DNA of 64,000 nucleotides from Phycisphaerae bacterium RAS2. GTDB lineage: Bacteria > Planctomycetota > Phycisphaerae > UBA1845 > UTPLA1. A program made the translations under genes and the position numbers. Numbering within the stretch: the stretch's first letter is position 1; every line of letters begins with the position of its first letter. Below are positions 18,460 to 27,337 of this stretch, piece after piece. The notes beneath the pieces were generated by a model. The model was not told the DNA's origin. It ran no database searches and saw nothing but the letters and a program-made list of their open reading frames with translations. The DNA lies in assembly GCA_007753915.1 (NCBI GenBank), contig CP036352.1, positions 4,217,306 to 4,281,305 on the forward strand, read 5' to 3'.

Positions 18460-19875
18460 ATGCCGAGAGTGTTAGTCGTGGAAGACGAACGCGTCCTCGC
18501 CAAAAATTTCTGCGAGAAGCTGGCGTCGCACGAGTTTGAATCTGCCGCCGTCCACAGCGGGCGCGACGCCCTGACGGCCCTGGGCCGCTTCTCGCCGGAT
18601 GTCGTGCTGCTCGACCTGCGGCTGCCTGACATGGACGGCCAGACCGTGCTGCAGAAGATCAAGGCCGAGTCGCCGACCTGCGCGGTGATCGTCGTCACGG
18701 CGCACGGCAATGAGCGCATCGCCGTGGACGCGATCAAGAACGGCGCGGAAGAGTATCTGACAAAGCCGGTGGATCTCGATGAGCTGATGCTGGTGGTTGC
18801 GCGGTCCGCCGAGCATCAGCAGGTGCGGGATAATTTGCATTTCCTACGGCATCGCGAGGAACAAGCCAGCGGATTGGACAGCATCCTTGGCGCCTCGGAT
18901 TCGACGCGAAACTTGAAGGAGACGATCCAGCGACTGACGCGCACCGACGTGCTGAATCTTCCCGATCCGCCGACCGTGCTCATCACCGGTGAGACCGGCA
19001 CCGGCAAGGACCTTGTCGCGCGGGCCATTCACTACCACGGTCCGCGAAAAGGCCGCCCCTTCATCCACGTGAACTGCACGGCCTTGCCCGCGACGCTTTT
19101 TGAATCCGAGTTGTTTGGCCATGTCCGTGGCGCGTTCACCAACGCGGCGCAGGCCAAGCGCGGCCTGTTTGAAGTCGCACACGGAGGAACCATCTTCCTC
19201 GACGAAATTGGACACCTCGAAGCCGACGTGCAGGCAAAGCTGCTCCTGGCGCTGGAAAGGCGGGAAATCCGACCGGTCGGCGGCACCGATCCCCGGTCGA
19301 TCAACGTCCACGTGATCGCGGCGACGAATCGGCCCTTGCGAGCTGCTGTCGATTCCGGCGAGTTCCGAAGCGACCTGTACCATCGGTTGCGGGTCGTTGA
19401 AATCCACGTTGAACCGTTGCGAAACCGCCTGGATGACATCGAATCGCTGGCGGGGCATTTTCTGGGTGCCCATTGCCGCCGGTTCGGTTTGAAGGCAAAA
19501 AGCCTGTCCCGCGACGCAATGGCCGTGTTGAAACGTTATAATTGGCCTGGGAACGTGCGTGAGTTGAGTCACCTCATTGAGAGCACGGTCCTGCAGGTCG
19601 ACGGGCAGCAGATCGAGCCGGGCGACCTCAATCTCGCGGGCGGTAGTGCCATGGCATCGGACGTGCAAATCGAAATGACGGGGGGCCGCGCGATCTCCCT
19701 GGATTTCGCCAAAGGTGAGCCGAAACTCGAAGACGTCGAACAGGCGATCCTGACTGCGGCGTTTGAATACACGGGTCGAAATCTAAGTCGCGCGGCGCGC
19801 ATCCTGGGCATCACCCGCGAAGCGCTGCGTTATCGTTTGAATCGGTTTGCCGAAGCAGGAAAGAGCGAGAGTTAG
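18460..19875 (+). CDS. Sigma-54-dependent NtrC-family response regulator
   Basis: A 471-residue regulator. The receiver domain has phosphoacceptor D52 (VLLDLRLPDMDG) and the switch Lys in TKPVD. The AAA+ domain has Walker A GETGTGKD at 177-184, Walker B GGTIFLDEIG at 242-251 and the sigma-54 contact loop at 224-229. That loop reads GAFTNA where GAFTGA is canonical. A Fis-type helix-turn-helix closes the protein (LSRAARILGITREALRYRL). It is the likely partner of the kinase upstream. The TTA-G-stop is followed one base later by the next ATG region, so the dockerin gene is probably cotranslated. Confidence 0.93.
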   Translation: MPRVLVVEDERVLAKNFCEKLASHEFESAAVHSGRDALTALGRFSPDVVLLDLRLPDMDGQTVLQKIKAESPTCAVIVVTAHGNERIAVDAIKNGAEEYLTKPVDLDELMLVVARSAEHQQVRDNLHFLRHREEQASGLDSILGASDSTRNLKETIQRLTRTDVLNLPDPPTVLITGETGTGKDLVARAIHYHGPRKGRPFIHVNCTALPATLFESELFGHVRGAFTNAAQAKRGLFEVAHGGTIFLDEIGHLEADVQAKLLLALERREIRPVGGTDPRSINVHVIAATNRPLRAAVDSGEFRSDLYHRLRVVEIHVEPLRNRLDDIESLAGHFLGAHCRRFGLKAKSLSRDAMAVLKRYNWPGNVRELSHLIESTVLQVDGQQIEPGDLNLAGGSAMASDVQIEMTGGRAISLDFAKGEPKLEDVEQAILTAAFEYTGRNLSRAARILGITREALRYRLNRFAEAGKSES

Positions 19876-19876
19876 C

Positions 19877-21487
19877 ATGCGTTTGGGCCGACCGGGATCG
19901 GGGTGGACCGGGTCGCTGCGTTGGGTCGCACGATCAGGGGTCGTGGCCGCGTGGGCAGCGTGCGTGATTGCATGCGCCGGCCCGGTTGAATCCGCCCGCG
20001 CACAATACAAGACCCTCTACGACCCGGTAGACGCGCGCATCCGCCGGACCGATCCGGGAGGCATCGGCGTGCTCAACGAGGCCGTGCATCGGATGCCTGA
20101 TCTCACGATGCTCCGCTGGGGCCGCTTCGCGCCCAGCGCGCCGGCACAGAGCTGCTTCGCGGGATCGTGGAGTACGCTTGGTACATTCGTCCGGATCGAT
20201 CTCGAATTTGCCGGCCTGATGAATCCACCCGGGCCGCTTTGGTTTGACGACGTGAACCCCGAGTATGACCCGTTCCGCTACGGACCGAATCCCGTATGCG
20301 GCTGGATCGAGTTCGATCTCGATGCCAACGAGAACACCGGCGGAGAGACCGACGTGCCGCGCTATCGGTATCTCGGAAACGTCGCCCGTTTCGGTGGCGT
20401 CCCCAGTGAACCGCGCTTCAGAGGGCGCGCTGCGCTGAATGGTCCCGCATTCGATGGCTACGTCCCCTCGCCGCCTCACTTTGAACGGAGCGGTGAGGAA
20501 TTCCATATTGTTTTGCGGGGCGAATCGATCGATTCCATCGCGGTCCAGGTCGAGGCAACGGGCGGCTTTCCGCAGGTATTTGAGGCGGGCGAGACCTGGA
20601 TTCTGACCGGCGACTTCTTCCATCGGGCGCACGGATTCGAAGACTTCGCCTTTCAATGCGTAACGAATCCGGGCAGTTACATGCCTACGGTGCAACTGCG
20701 GTTCAGCCATTCCGTTGCGTCGAATCGCACGCTCGTGACGCTTGTCTATCCGCTGACCAACGCCGCGAGTGCGTCGCTCCTGGGCGCGGGCGTCCCCGTG
20801 GAGCCGGCGGACGGCTGTGCAAACAACCAGAATTCGATTCAGGAAGCGCTGGTCGATCTGCAATTCAGCGCCCAGAACGCCGACCCGTGGTCCCAACAGG
20901 ACCCGCGCTTCGTGCTCATGGCCGGCTGGGCGTCGGCCGACGTCGGCGCCGCGCTCAATCCGATGCAATGGCGCACCTGCGCGCTGGTCGGCGCGTGTTA
21001 CGTCGATCAAATTCCCGGCGCGCGATACGCATGGACTGATGTCTATCCCAATCCCCATCCCGGCGATTTCAACGGCGACGGCTGCACGGATCAGGCCGAT
21101 GCGATGTCGCAACTTGCCTACATCGCCGCGCACGACGGCCAATTCGGTTACGACAACGACGGGAACGGCTCAAACAATTCGCTCCAGGTACCGGAGTTCA
21201 GCCGGTTGTTTGACGTCCATGATCTCAACTACGACGGCCTCGTGAACTGGGTGGACTACGTTCACCCCGGCGACCTCAACGGCGACTCCATCGTCGACAT
21301 TGAGGACGTCGAAGAATTCGTCATCCGGCTCCTAGGGCCCGGCGGCCCGCCAGGAAACACCGAGGGCGACCTCATTGTCATCGCAAAGCTGGACCTCAAT
21401 TGCGACGGCGTCGTAAACGGTGCCGACATCCAGAGTTTCATCCGACTGCTGATCATCACGCCAACCAACAAGGCCATCTCCCAGTAG
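19877..21487 (+). CDS. Secreted protein with C-terminal dockerin-like EF-hand repeats
   Basis: A 536-residue protein that begins one base after the regulator's stop. The N-terminus is a signal peptide (AAWAACVIACAGPVESARA). Residues 20-395 have no domain I recognise. The C-terminal 140 residues hold three calcium-binding dockerin-type segments: PGDFNGDGCTDQADAM, PGDLNGDSIVDIEDVEEF and LDLNCDGVVNGADIQSF. Planctomycetes encode many such proteins; whether they bind cohesins is unknown. Its position behind a two-component pair suggests that the export or surface display of this protein is regulated by that pair. Confidence 0.8.
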   Translation: MRLGRPGSGWTGSLRWVARSGVVAAWAACVIACAGPVESARAQYKTLYDPVDARIRRTDPGGIGVLNEAVHRMPDLTMLRWGRFAPSAPAQSCFAGSWSTLGTFVRIDLEFAGLMNPPGPLWFDDVNPEYDPFRYGPNPVCGWIEFDLDANENTGGETDVPRYRYLGNVARFGGVPSEPRFRGRAALNGPAFDGYVPSPPHFERSGEEFHIVLRGESIDSIAVQVEATGGFPQVFEAGETWILTGDFFHRAHGFEDFAFQCVTNPGSYMPTVQLRFSHSVASNRTLVTLVYPLTNAASASLLGAGVPVEPADGCANNQNSIQEALVDLQFSAQNADPWSQQDPRFVLMAGWASADVGAALNPMQWRTCALVGACYVDQIPGARYAWTDVYPNPHPGDFNGDGCTDQADAMSQLAYIAAHDGQFGYDNDGNGSNNSLQVPEFSRLFDVHDLNYDGLVNWVDYVHPGDLNGDSIVDIEDVEEFVIRLLGPGGPPGNTEGDLIVIAKLDLNCDGVVNGADIQSFIRLLIITPTNKAISQ

Positions 21488-21700
21488 GGCAGCCGCGGCC
21501 GAATCGCCCCCGCCAAGGCCACTCCCGGATACCCTCACAAAGTAACCCTGGGGGGCTGGTTGTGCGTCTTCCCTTCGCACGGTCGTTGTGCTACACTGCA
21601 CACGTCCGAAGAATCAATGGGGCATCTCGCCCCATGCACGACCGGATCGTCACCGTCGGCTCGCACCCACGGCGACTGCGGTCTGCCGGGTGACCCTGGC

Positions 21701-22474
21701 ATGTGTCCGCGTAAACGCCATCCCAGACATCGGCGCGCCTTCACACTGATCGAAGTGTTGGTGGCGATCAGCATCCTTTCCATCCTGTTCGCCATTCTCG
21801 TCCCGGCGCTGAACTCCGGGCGCGATGCCGCGCGCAGCCTCAAGTGCCGCGCGCAGTATCGCGACGTCGCTTTTTCGTTCGTGGATTTCGTCAGTCGCTC
21901 ATCCCATCACGGTGACGGCGAGCAATGGGGTGATTCGATCATCAAGATCGAAGACTTCCAGGAATCAATTTATCGCGTCCACGAATTCTGGGATGGCCCG
22001 CCGACCACCGAGCGCGTCGCCTATCAACCCGGCAAGCAGCCGCTGATGTGTCCGGCGGGGGCGGATCTGCTCGACCGCCGAGCCGAGACGCCTTGCAGTT
22101 CCGGCGCCGTCGGCCCGGCTCCCAACATCAGTTCGGGCTTCAACAAGCGGCTGGATTCCAAGACGCGGTTCGTCGGCGGAAACCCATTCCCCCAGAAAGT
22201 CTATCTCAATGAAAAAGTTCTGATGTATCCCGACGCGCCACTCGTGCTCGATGTGGACGGAAAGAAGGCCGTCGCCAACGGAGTGCTCCCGTACTACGTC
22301 GCGCCGCCGCTCCCCAACGACGGCCCGCCCGATATTTACTCCAACGGGTTAAGCTGGATTCCCTCGTTCCGCCATCGCGGCCAAGTCAACGTGGCCTTCA
22401 TCGGCGGACACGTCCTCTCCAGCCGCTCGCCGCTCACCGAACCTTGGTGGCGGTGGAGCTATCAGCCGGATTAG
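21701..22474 (+). CDS. Type II secretion/prepilin-like protein (planctomycete family)
   Basis: A 257-residue protein starting with a prepilin leader. RRAFTLIEVLVAISILSIL gives the G/A-FTLIE-type cleavage site and the hydrophobic assembly helix. The C-terminal FRHRGQVNVAFIGGHV resembles the H-x-G-N-F-x-D-G-H-V block of DUF1559-type planctomycete prepilin proteins. The ATG at 21701 puts the leader at the N-terminus after GGGTGA; a longer frame to 21560 lacks support. It follows the dockerin gene after 213 bases in the same direction. Confidence 0.82.
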   Translation: MCPRKRHPRHRRAFTLIEVLVAISILSILFAILVPALNSGRDAARSLKCRAQYRDVAFSFVDFVSRSSHHGDGEQWGDSIIKIEDFQESIYRVHEFWDGPPTTERVAYQPGKQPLMCPAGADLLDRRAETPCSSGAVGPAPNISSGFNKRLDSKTRFVGGNPFPQKVYLNEKVLMYPDAPLVLDVDGKKAVANGVLPYYVAPPLPNDGPPDIYSNGLSWIPSFRHRGQVNVAFIGGHVLSSRSPLTEPWWRWSYQPD

Positions 22475-22532
22475 TCGTTACAGGAGCCTTGGGCCCAATT
22501 CGCATTCGGCGCACAGCAGGTCGAGCCGTAGC

Positions 22533-22871
22533 TCACAGTGTCTTTCCGCGGTAGCGAATCACCTCGACCGGCTCAAGCGTCACAAGTCCTTCACCCACCA
22601 CTTCGTCAATGAACGGTATCAACTGGTCGATCTTCTCACGCCCGTCGACGATCTCCACGACAATCGGCAGGTCTTCCGACAGCCGAAGAATCTTCGCGGT
22701 GTGCAGGCGGCTGTTTGCGCCGAATCCCATCATGCCGCGCAGCGCCGTTGCACCGGCCAGATGAAGCTCGCGCGCCTTGAGCACGATCGCCTCGTACAGC
22801 GGCCGCCCCTGCCACGCATCCGACTCGCCGACGAACACCCGCAGCAACCAGCCTTGTTCGGGAATCTTCAT
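22533..22871 (-). CDS. DUF190 family protein linked to CrcB
   Basis: A 112-residue protein of the DUF190 (UPF0166) family. It has the RVFVGESDAWQGRPLYEAIV opening, GATALRGMMGFG and the VEIVDGREKI segment. The fold is ferredoxin-like (GlnB-like). In many genomes it is encoded beside the fluoride channel gene, as here, where the two genes are 3 bases apart. The biochemical role is unknown; a regulatory or auxiliary role in fluoride export is inference from context. Confidence 0.88.
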   Translation of the reverse strand: MKIPEQGWLLRVFVGESDAWQGRPLYEAIVLKARELHLAGATALRGMMGFGANSRLHTAKILRLSEDLPIVVEIVDGREKIDQLIPFIDEVVGEGLVTLEPVEVIRYRGKTL

Positions 22872-22874
22872 GGT

Positions 22875-23261
22875 TCAGGCTCCCAGGCAGAATTGCGCGC
22901 CGCGATACCCGGCCCAAACAGCAATCAGGCAACCAAAGACACTAAGCAGGACATTCATCGCGGCACGGGCGAACTGCCCGCTGTTGAGCAGGGCGAATGT
23001 CTCCCAGCCGAATGTCGAAAATGTCGTGTAACCACCGAGTACGCCGACCAGAAGCGCCAGGCGGTACTCCTCGCGCATCAACGAACGGCTCGCCAGCGCC
23101 GCGGAAAGAAACCCGATCGCCAGACAACCCGTGACGTTTACGAGCAACGTGCCGATCGGGAAGCCCGCCTGCGGATTCAGGCGCTGCGCGAATCCGGCGA
23201 ACGCATACCGCGCGACACCGCCCAGGCCGGATCCGATGAAAATCAATCCGAGCTTGTACAC
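22875..23261 (-). CDS. crcB: Fluoride-specific ion channel CrcB/Fluc
   Basis: A 128-residue four-helix membrane protein that exports fluoride as a dual-topology dimer. Conserved features are GGVARY (R18, Y19), GTLLVNVTG (N42) and GGYTTFSTF (76-84) with the Phe-box phenylalanines and the central sodium site. The start is GTG at 23261; no ATG is available at the N-terminus. First gene of a pair with DUF190. I found no recognisable fluoride riboswitch in the 126 bases upstream. Confidence 0.93.
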   Translation of the reverse strand: MYKLGLIFIGSGLGGVARYAFAGFAQRLNPQAGFPIGTLLVNVTGCLAIGFLSAALASRSLMREEYRLALLVGVLGGYTTFSTFGWETFALLNSGQFARAAMNVLLSVFGCLIAVWAGYRGAQFCLGA

Positions 23262-23387
23262 ACAAGAAATGATATCGCGCAGCGGCGCGACATGCCGCTT
23301 TCCGTCAATAAGTGAAATCTGCGTAGCGATCCAGGCTCCGGCCTCGAGATCGAAGACGCGCCATGGCGAGCGATCGGGTCACCGGCG

Positions 23388-24152
23388 TCAGGGAATGATG
23401 CCGAGGTCGGTCTCGAAAACTTCTTCGGAGACGAGTTCCGTCGCGGCGGCTGTGCGGCCCGGGGCAATCAATCGCTTCAATCCCGCGAGCGAGAAGTAGC
23501 GGCCGGGACAGGCGGTCTTGTTGGTGACGCCGCCGTGGGTGTAGACCTTCGATGTCGGCACACCGGTTTTGTCGCACAGGAAACTGACCAGCCGCCCCAG
23601 TGCTTCCATCTGCTTCGGCGTCGGAGGCCGCGCATCAAGATTTCCAATGAGGCAGATACCGATGCCGTGATCGTTGTAAAAGTTATTATCCGTCTTGCAA
23701 TGCGCGCCGTGCTTCTGCTGGGCCCATCTCGCGCCAACGTAGACCACGCCATCCCCGTAGCCGATGCCGTTGCCGATCACGAAGTGGTAGCCCAGCTCGT
23801 CCCACCCGCGGCCCTTCATGTGCCAGTTTCGCATTCCCTCGGGCGTGGATTTGTCATTCGCCGAGTGATGAACGACGACGCACTTCCAGCGATTGGAGAT
23901 TCCGCCGGGCGGCATCCAACCCGGCTTCGCCCCACCCCGCGCGATCGGCGGCGCGACGCGCGGCTGCTCCCGCGGCGGCAACGGGCGAGACTCCGCCGGC
24001 CGCTGGCCGAGATACGGATCCACCTGCGAGATGGTCGATTTCTCCGGCATGCAGCCGCTTAACACGGCGGTCGTTCCGGCCAACGCCGCCACAGAGACAA
24101 GACCGAATCGTCGGCCGCGAGCCTCGCAGCCATTCTTATACAACCGTCGCAC
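23388..24152 (-). CDS. N-acetylmuramoyl-L-alanine amidase (Amidase_2/PGRP), lipoprotein
   Basis: A 254-residue lipoprotein. The signal ends at the lipobox TAVLSGC (Cys34). A proline-rich linker (residues 40-80) leads to the Amidase_2 domain. Zinc-ligand candidates are the His pair in VVVHHSAN, the His in THGGVTNK and the Cys in KTACPGRYF. GYHFVIGNGIGYGDG and HGIGICLIGN are family hallmarks. It should cleave the bond between MurNAc and the peptide stem in the periplasm. It stands alone on the minus strand, downstream of the rdgB terminator. Confidence 0.9.
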   Translation of the reverse strand: MRRLYKNGCEARGRRFGLVSVAALAGTTAVLSGCMPEKSTISQVDPYLGQRPAESRPLPPREQPRVAPPIARGGAKPGWMPPGGISNRWKCVVVHHSANDKSTPEGMRNWHMKGRGWDELGYHFVIGNGIGYGDGVVYVGARWAQQKHGAHCKTDNNFYNDHGIGICLIGNLDARPPTPKQMEALGRLVSFLCDKTGVPTSKVYTHGGVTNKTACPGRYFSLAGLKRLIAPGRTAAATELVSEEVFETDLGIIP

Positions 24153-24291
24153 GTTGAACCCTCTCCCGATTCAGGCCTCGGCGCCCGCAGGCTCGGCCGA
24201 CCACGATTCCCATGACGCAACAGCCTATCATCGACCGGCGACCCGGCTCAAGTAAGAAATGGTCCTCCGCAGCCAACCCGTCTCGCCTATA

Positions 24292-24320
24292 AAACCCGCC
24301 TGAATCGACATACGCGGGTC
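24292..24320 (-). terminator. Probable rho-independent terminator of rdgB
   Basis: On the minus strand ACCCGC (24315-24320) pairs with GCGGGT (24295-24300) across a 14-base loop. TTTT follows. It lies 14 bases after the rdgB stop. The stem is short, so strength is uncertain. Confidence 0.45.
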
Positions 24321-24333
24321 GCAGGCGGCCGGT

Positions 24334-25023
24334 TCATTCGATGCGCGATTGCCACGCAGCGGTTGGCAGCGTTGCCAGCTTTTCGCACATCCGTCGAAGC
24401 GCCACGCCCCGGTGACTGATCACATTCTTTTCATCGGCCGATAGCTGGGCGACGGTTTGGCCGTGTGTCGGGAGAAAAAAGTACGGGTCATATCCAAAAC
24501 CGCCCGCGCCCATCGGCCCGGTCACGATCAACCCCTCGAGCGATCCTTCCGCGGTGGCCAGTACGCGATCGCCATCGGCCAGCACCAGCACGCAGCGATA
24601 TCGCGCCGTCCGACGGTCCGGCGGGAAAGCTGCTATTTCCGAAATCAGCCTGGCGTTGTTGGCCGCGTCGCGCTCCGCTCGAGGCCGATCCGCGAACCGT
24701 TCGTCAAAATAGGCAGACGCCACACCCGGCGCGCCCCCCAACGCATCCACCTCTAGCCCGCTGTCATCCGCGAGCGCCGGCATCCCCATCGCGCGCGAGT
24801 AGTACACCGCCTTGAGCGTCGCGTTCTCATGGAACGTGCTGCCGGTCTCCTCCGGCTCCTGCGGCACGGGTGCGAGCGATTCCAGGCCGACCCACTCGAC
24901 GTTCGCGGCAATCGAGGCGACACCCCCTGGCTCCGGATCAACGCGCCGGGTCGCCGCGCCGCTCAAGACAGCCTTCATCTCACGCAGCTTGGAGGGATTG
25001 CCCGTCGCGATGAGAATCTTCAT
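24334..25023 (-). CDS. rdgB: XTP/dITP pyrophosphatase (RdgB/HAM1)
   Basis: A 229-residue nucleotide-sanitising enzyme that hydrolyses dITP, ITP and XTP to the monophosphates. Hallmarks are ATGNPSKLREMK at the N-terminus, FHENATLKA, ADDSGLEVDALGGAPGV, GFGYDPYFF and the C-terminal SHRGVALRRM. It overlaps the upstream lipoprotein gene by 4 bases (ATGA) and closes the rph operon, an rph-rdgB grouping that is common in bacteria. Confidence 0.95.
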   Translation of the reverse strand: MKILIATGNPSKLREMKAVLSGAATRRVDPEPGGVASIAANVEWVGLESLAPVPQEPEETGSTFHENATLKAVYYSRAMGMPALADDSGLEVDALGGAPGVASAYFDERFADRPRAERDAANNARLISEIAAFPPDRRTARYRCVLVLADGDRVLATAEGSLEGLIVTGPMGAGGFGYDPYFFLPTHGQTVAQLSADEKNVISHRGVALRRMCEKLATLPTAAWQSRIE

Positions 25024-25946
25024 TCAAACTCCGGAATCACCGACGTCGGCTTGCGATCACGCAGGGCCTTGGCCTTGCCCGGTTGCGGAATCTCCACGAG
25101 GAACGACCAGTTTGGAATCCGCTCGCGTTTGCCGCTCGACGGATCAGCCGTAATTCGATGCGTGATGTGCCCGTTTTCGAGGTTGTAGCGGAACTCCTCC
25201 TGCAACTGGAGATCCTTGACCGACTTGCTGTAGGCCATGCGCCCGTCCGGCTCCGTCACAAACGCGTCGTCCCCGAACGAACCAACGCAAATCGACGTCT
25301 GCGGCTTTTCCGGATCGTGATAGTAATAGGCCTCGTAGCCGCGGCTGCGAAGGTCCTTCACCCATTCAATCGCCGCATCCTGGTAGTCTCGCAGCGTCGG
25401 CGTGGCGTAGGTCACGCCCACATGCAGCGTGTAGGTGCCCCGTGCCCGCTCCAGGTTCCAGTCCGGCGGGCCGACCTTTTCACCGGGCTTCGCGATCGGC
25501 CGCGCCTGGAAGAAAATGTATTGCCCGTCGAGCGACAACTGTCGAATGAACTCCACATCGCGCTTGATGGCGTCGTTCAATACGACTCGCAGCTCGTCGT
25601 TCGACTTGTCGTGCTTCAGCGCGTACTCGCCGTAAAACACGCGGCTGCCGCCGGCGCTGTGCTCCACCCGCACCCGCTCCCCGCGCAGGTTCGGCGCGCG
25701 GCGCAGCGCATCGGCCGCCGTCTCGGCCGTCTCACGATGGCGCTCGCCGAGGTACTCGTTGCACTCGATCGTCCACTTCTCGGTGTCGCCCGACAGCCCG
25801 CCGAACAACGGCTGGTCCGACGGCTTGAACATCTCGTCCCATTTCGCCTTGTCCTGCTCGCTGCACGCGCCGAGCGCGATCATCGATATGAGCATTCCCC
25901 CGCCGACCCAGACAGGCCGCCAACCGCAACCAATCATTCTTGTCAT
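25020..25946 (-). CDS. Lipoprotein with two SPOR-like modules
   Basis: A 308-residue protein with the lipobox IALGAC (Cys28). I do not recognise a named family. Two stretches look like SPOR beta-alpha-beta-alpha-beta repeats: about residues 58-108 ([10 protein letters not shown] ... VFYGEYA) and 172-227 ([10 protein letters not shown] ... [10 protein letters not shown] ... CVGSFGDDA). SPOR domains bind denuded septal glycan; that role is inference here. It overlaps rph and rdgB by 4 bases on either side, so all three are translated from one message. Confidence 0.6.
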   Translation of the reverse strand: MTRMIGCGWRPVWVGGGMLISMIALGACSEQDKAKWDEMFKPSDQPLFGGLSGDTEKWTIECNEYLGERHRETAETAADALRRAPNLRGERVRVEHSAGGSRVFYGEYALKHDKSNDELRVVLNDAIKRDVEFIRQLSLDGQYIFFQARPIAKPGEKVGPPDWNLERARGTYTLHVGVTYATPTLRDYQDAAIEWVKDLRSRGYEAYYYHDPEKPQTSICVGSFGDDAFVTEPDGRMAYSKSVKDLQLQEEFRYNLENGHITHRITADPSSGKRERIPNWSFLVEIPQPGKAKALRDRKPTSVIPEFE

Positions 25947-26668
25947 CGCTTCGCCTTCGACAGGGACTTCTGTTGAATCGCCAGCAGTGCCCGTACGCCG
26001 CGCTCTCCCATCGATACCAGCTTGTTCATCTGCAAACGGGTAAACGTTCCCGCTTCAGCCGCCCCCTGCATCTCCACAAATCGCCCGCGCCCCGTCATCA
26101 CCACATTGAAGTCCACTTCCGCGTCCTTGTCTTCCGCGTAACAAAGGTCGAGCAGCACATCCCCGCCGACCAACCCCACGCTCACGGCCGCCACGCGATC
26201 CGTCAACGGACTGCTCTTCAACTTCCCCGAACGGCGAAGCTTCGACACGGCGTCGGCCAGCGCCACGTACGCGCCTGTGATCGCCGCCGTCCGCGTCCCG
26301 CCGTCGGCCTGCAACACGTCGCAGTCCAGCCAGATCGTCCGCTCACCCAGCTTCTTCAAGTCCACCACCGCGCGCATCGCCCGGCCGATCAGGCGCTGAA
26401 TCTCCTGCGTGCGGCCGTCTATCTTGCCCGAGCGGCTGCGCGCCTTGCGATCCGGCGTGCTGCCCGGAAGCATCTCGTATTCAGCCGTCACCCAGCCGAC
26501 GCCGCGACCCTTGCGCCACTCCGGCACCGCCTCATCGACCGACGCCGTACACAACACCTGCGTGTCGCCGAACGCGATCCACACCGACCCGGCCGCGGCG
26601 CGCGTGAAGTTCCGCCGGATCTTCACCGGCCGAAGCTCGCTCGCTTTGCGCCCGTCAATTCGTTTCAT
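25943..26668 (-). CDS. rph: Ribonuclease PH
   Basis: A 241-residue phosphorolytic exoribonuclease that trims tRNA 3' ends. Hallmarks are [60 protein letters not shown] and [17 protein letters not shown]. The start at 26668 is preceded by GAGGAG and matches family N-termini; the open frame to 26827 is an unsupported extension. First gene of the rph, SPOR-like lipoprotein, rdgB operon. Confidence 0.96.
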   Translation of the reverse strand: MKRIDGRKASELRPVKIRRNFTRAAAGSVWIAFGDTQVLCTASVDEAVPEWRKGRGVGWVTAEYEMLPGSTPDRKARSRSGKIDGRTQEIQRLIGRAMRAVVDLKKLGERTIWLDCDVLQADGGTRTAAITGAYVALADAVSKLRRSGKLKSSPLTDRVAAVSVGLVGGDVLLDLCYAEDKDAEVDFNVVMTGRGRFVEMQGAAEAGTFTRLQMNKLVSMGERGVRALLAIQQKSLSKAKR

Positions 26669-26714
26669 GGGCTCCTCATTCTCCCGCCGTCGCGTCCATC
26701 GCCTTCTAAAGAGC

Positions 26715-26732
26715 CGACCGCGCATGCGGTCG
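26715..26732. repeat. Perfect hairpin in the spacer between tsaE and rph
   Basis: CGACCGC and GCGGTCG form a 7-bp stem with a GCAT loop in the 162-base spacer. A second, smaller dyad (CGATTG/CAATCG) follows at 26766-26783. Neither is followed by a T tract, so both are hairpins of unknown role; they could end the thiL-tsaE transcript. Confidence 0.35.
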
Positions 26733-26830
26733 AACGGCCCGATCGAGATGCCTCGACTCTTGGCTCGATTGTTTGCGCAATCGGCTCCTTGCGACCACGC
26801 ACGAGCTTGTCGGGCGGCGCGGATCAATCT

Positions 26831-27337
26831 CTACGACTTATCCACCGCCGCGCGCCATTGGTCAAGCCCGGCCGCCGCGAGCCGCGACGCAAGCCGCGCA
26901 TCTTCTGACTCCAGGCGCAACCGCCTTGTCGATTCACCGGTCGCCTCAATCGTCAGCCACCCGCAACCAGGCGGCATCACCTCGCGCACCCGGTCGGCCC
27001 ATTCCACCAGCACGACCGCGCCGCCCTCGCACAACTCATCAAACCCCACCGCCGCCAGTTCCGCCCCGCTTCGCAATCGGTACGCGTCGATGTGGTGCAC
27101 GACGCAGCGGCCGCGGTATTCGTTTATCAAGACAAACGTCGGACTCGTCACCGCCCGATCATCGGCTACGCCCAGCCCCCGCGCCAGCCCCTTCGCCAGA
27201 TGCGTCTTGCCGGCCCCCAGCTCCCCAACCAGCGCCAGCACATCGCCTTCCTGCATCGCGCCGCCGATCGCCAGACCGATGGCCAGCGTTTCCGCGACGC
27301 TTCGCGAGCAAAGCTCAATCGCCCACGCCGAGCTCAT
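26831..27337 (-). CDS. tsaE: tRNA threonylcarbamoyladenosine biosynthesis ATPase TsaE
   Basis: A 168-residue P-loop ATPase required with TsaB, TsaC and TsaD for t6A37 in tRNA. Walker A is GELGAGKT (38-45). TSPTFVLINEY, HHIDAYRL and VEWADRV are conserved. Its start overlaps the thiL stop by 4 bases, so the two are cotranscribed. No other t6A gene is in the window. Confidence 0.95.
   Translation of the reverse strand: MSSAWAIELCSRSVAETLAIGLAIGGAMQEGDVLALVGELGAGKTHLAKGLARGLGVADDRAVTSPTFVLINEYRGRCVVHHIDAYRLRSGAELAAVGFDELCEGGAVVLVEWADRVREVMPPGCGWLTIEATGESTRRLRLESEDARLASRLAAAGLDQWRAAVDKS

Noticed and set aside
23262-23390. Fluoride riboswitch upstream of crcB
   Set aside because: I did not find the conserved crcB-motif segments in the 126 bases upstream on the minus strand.
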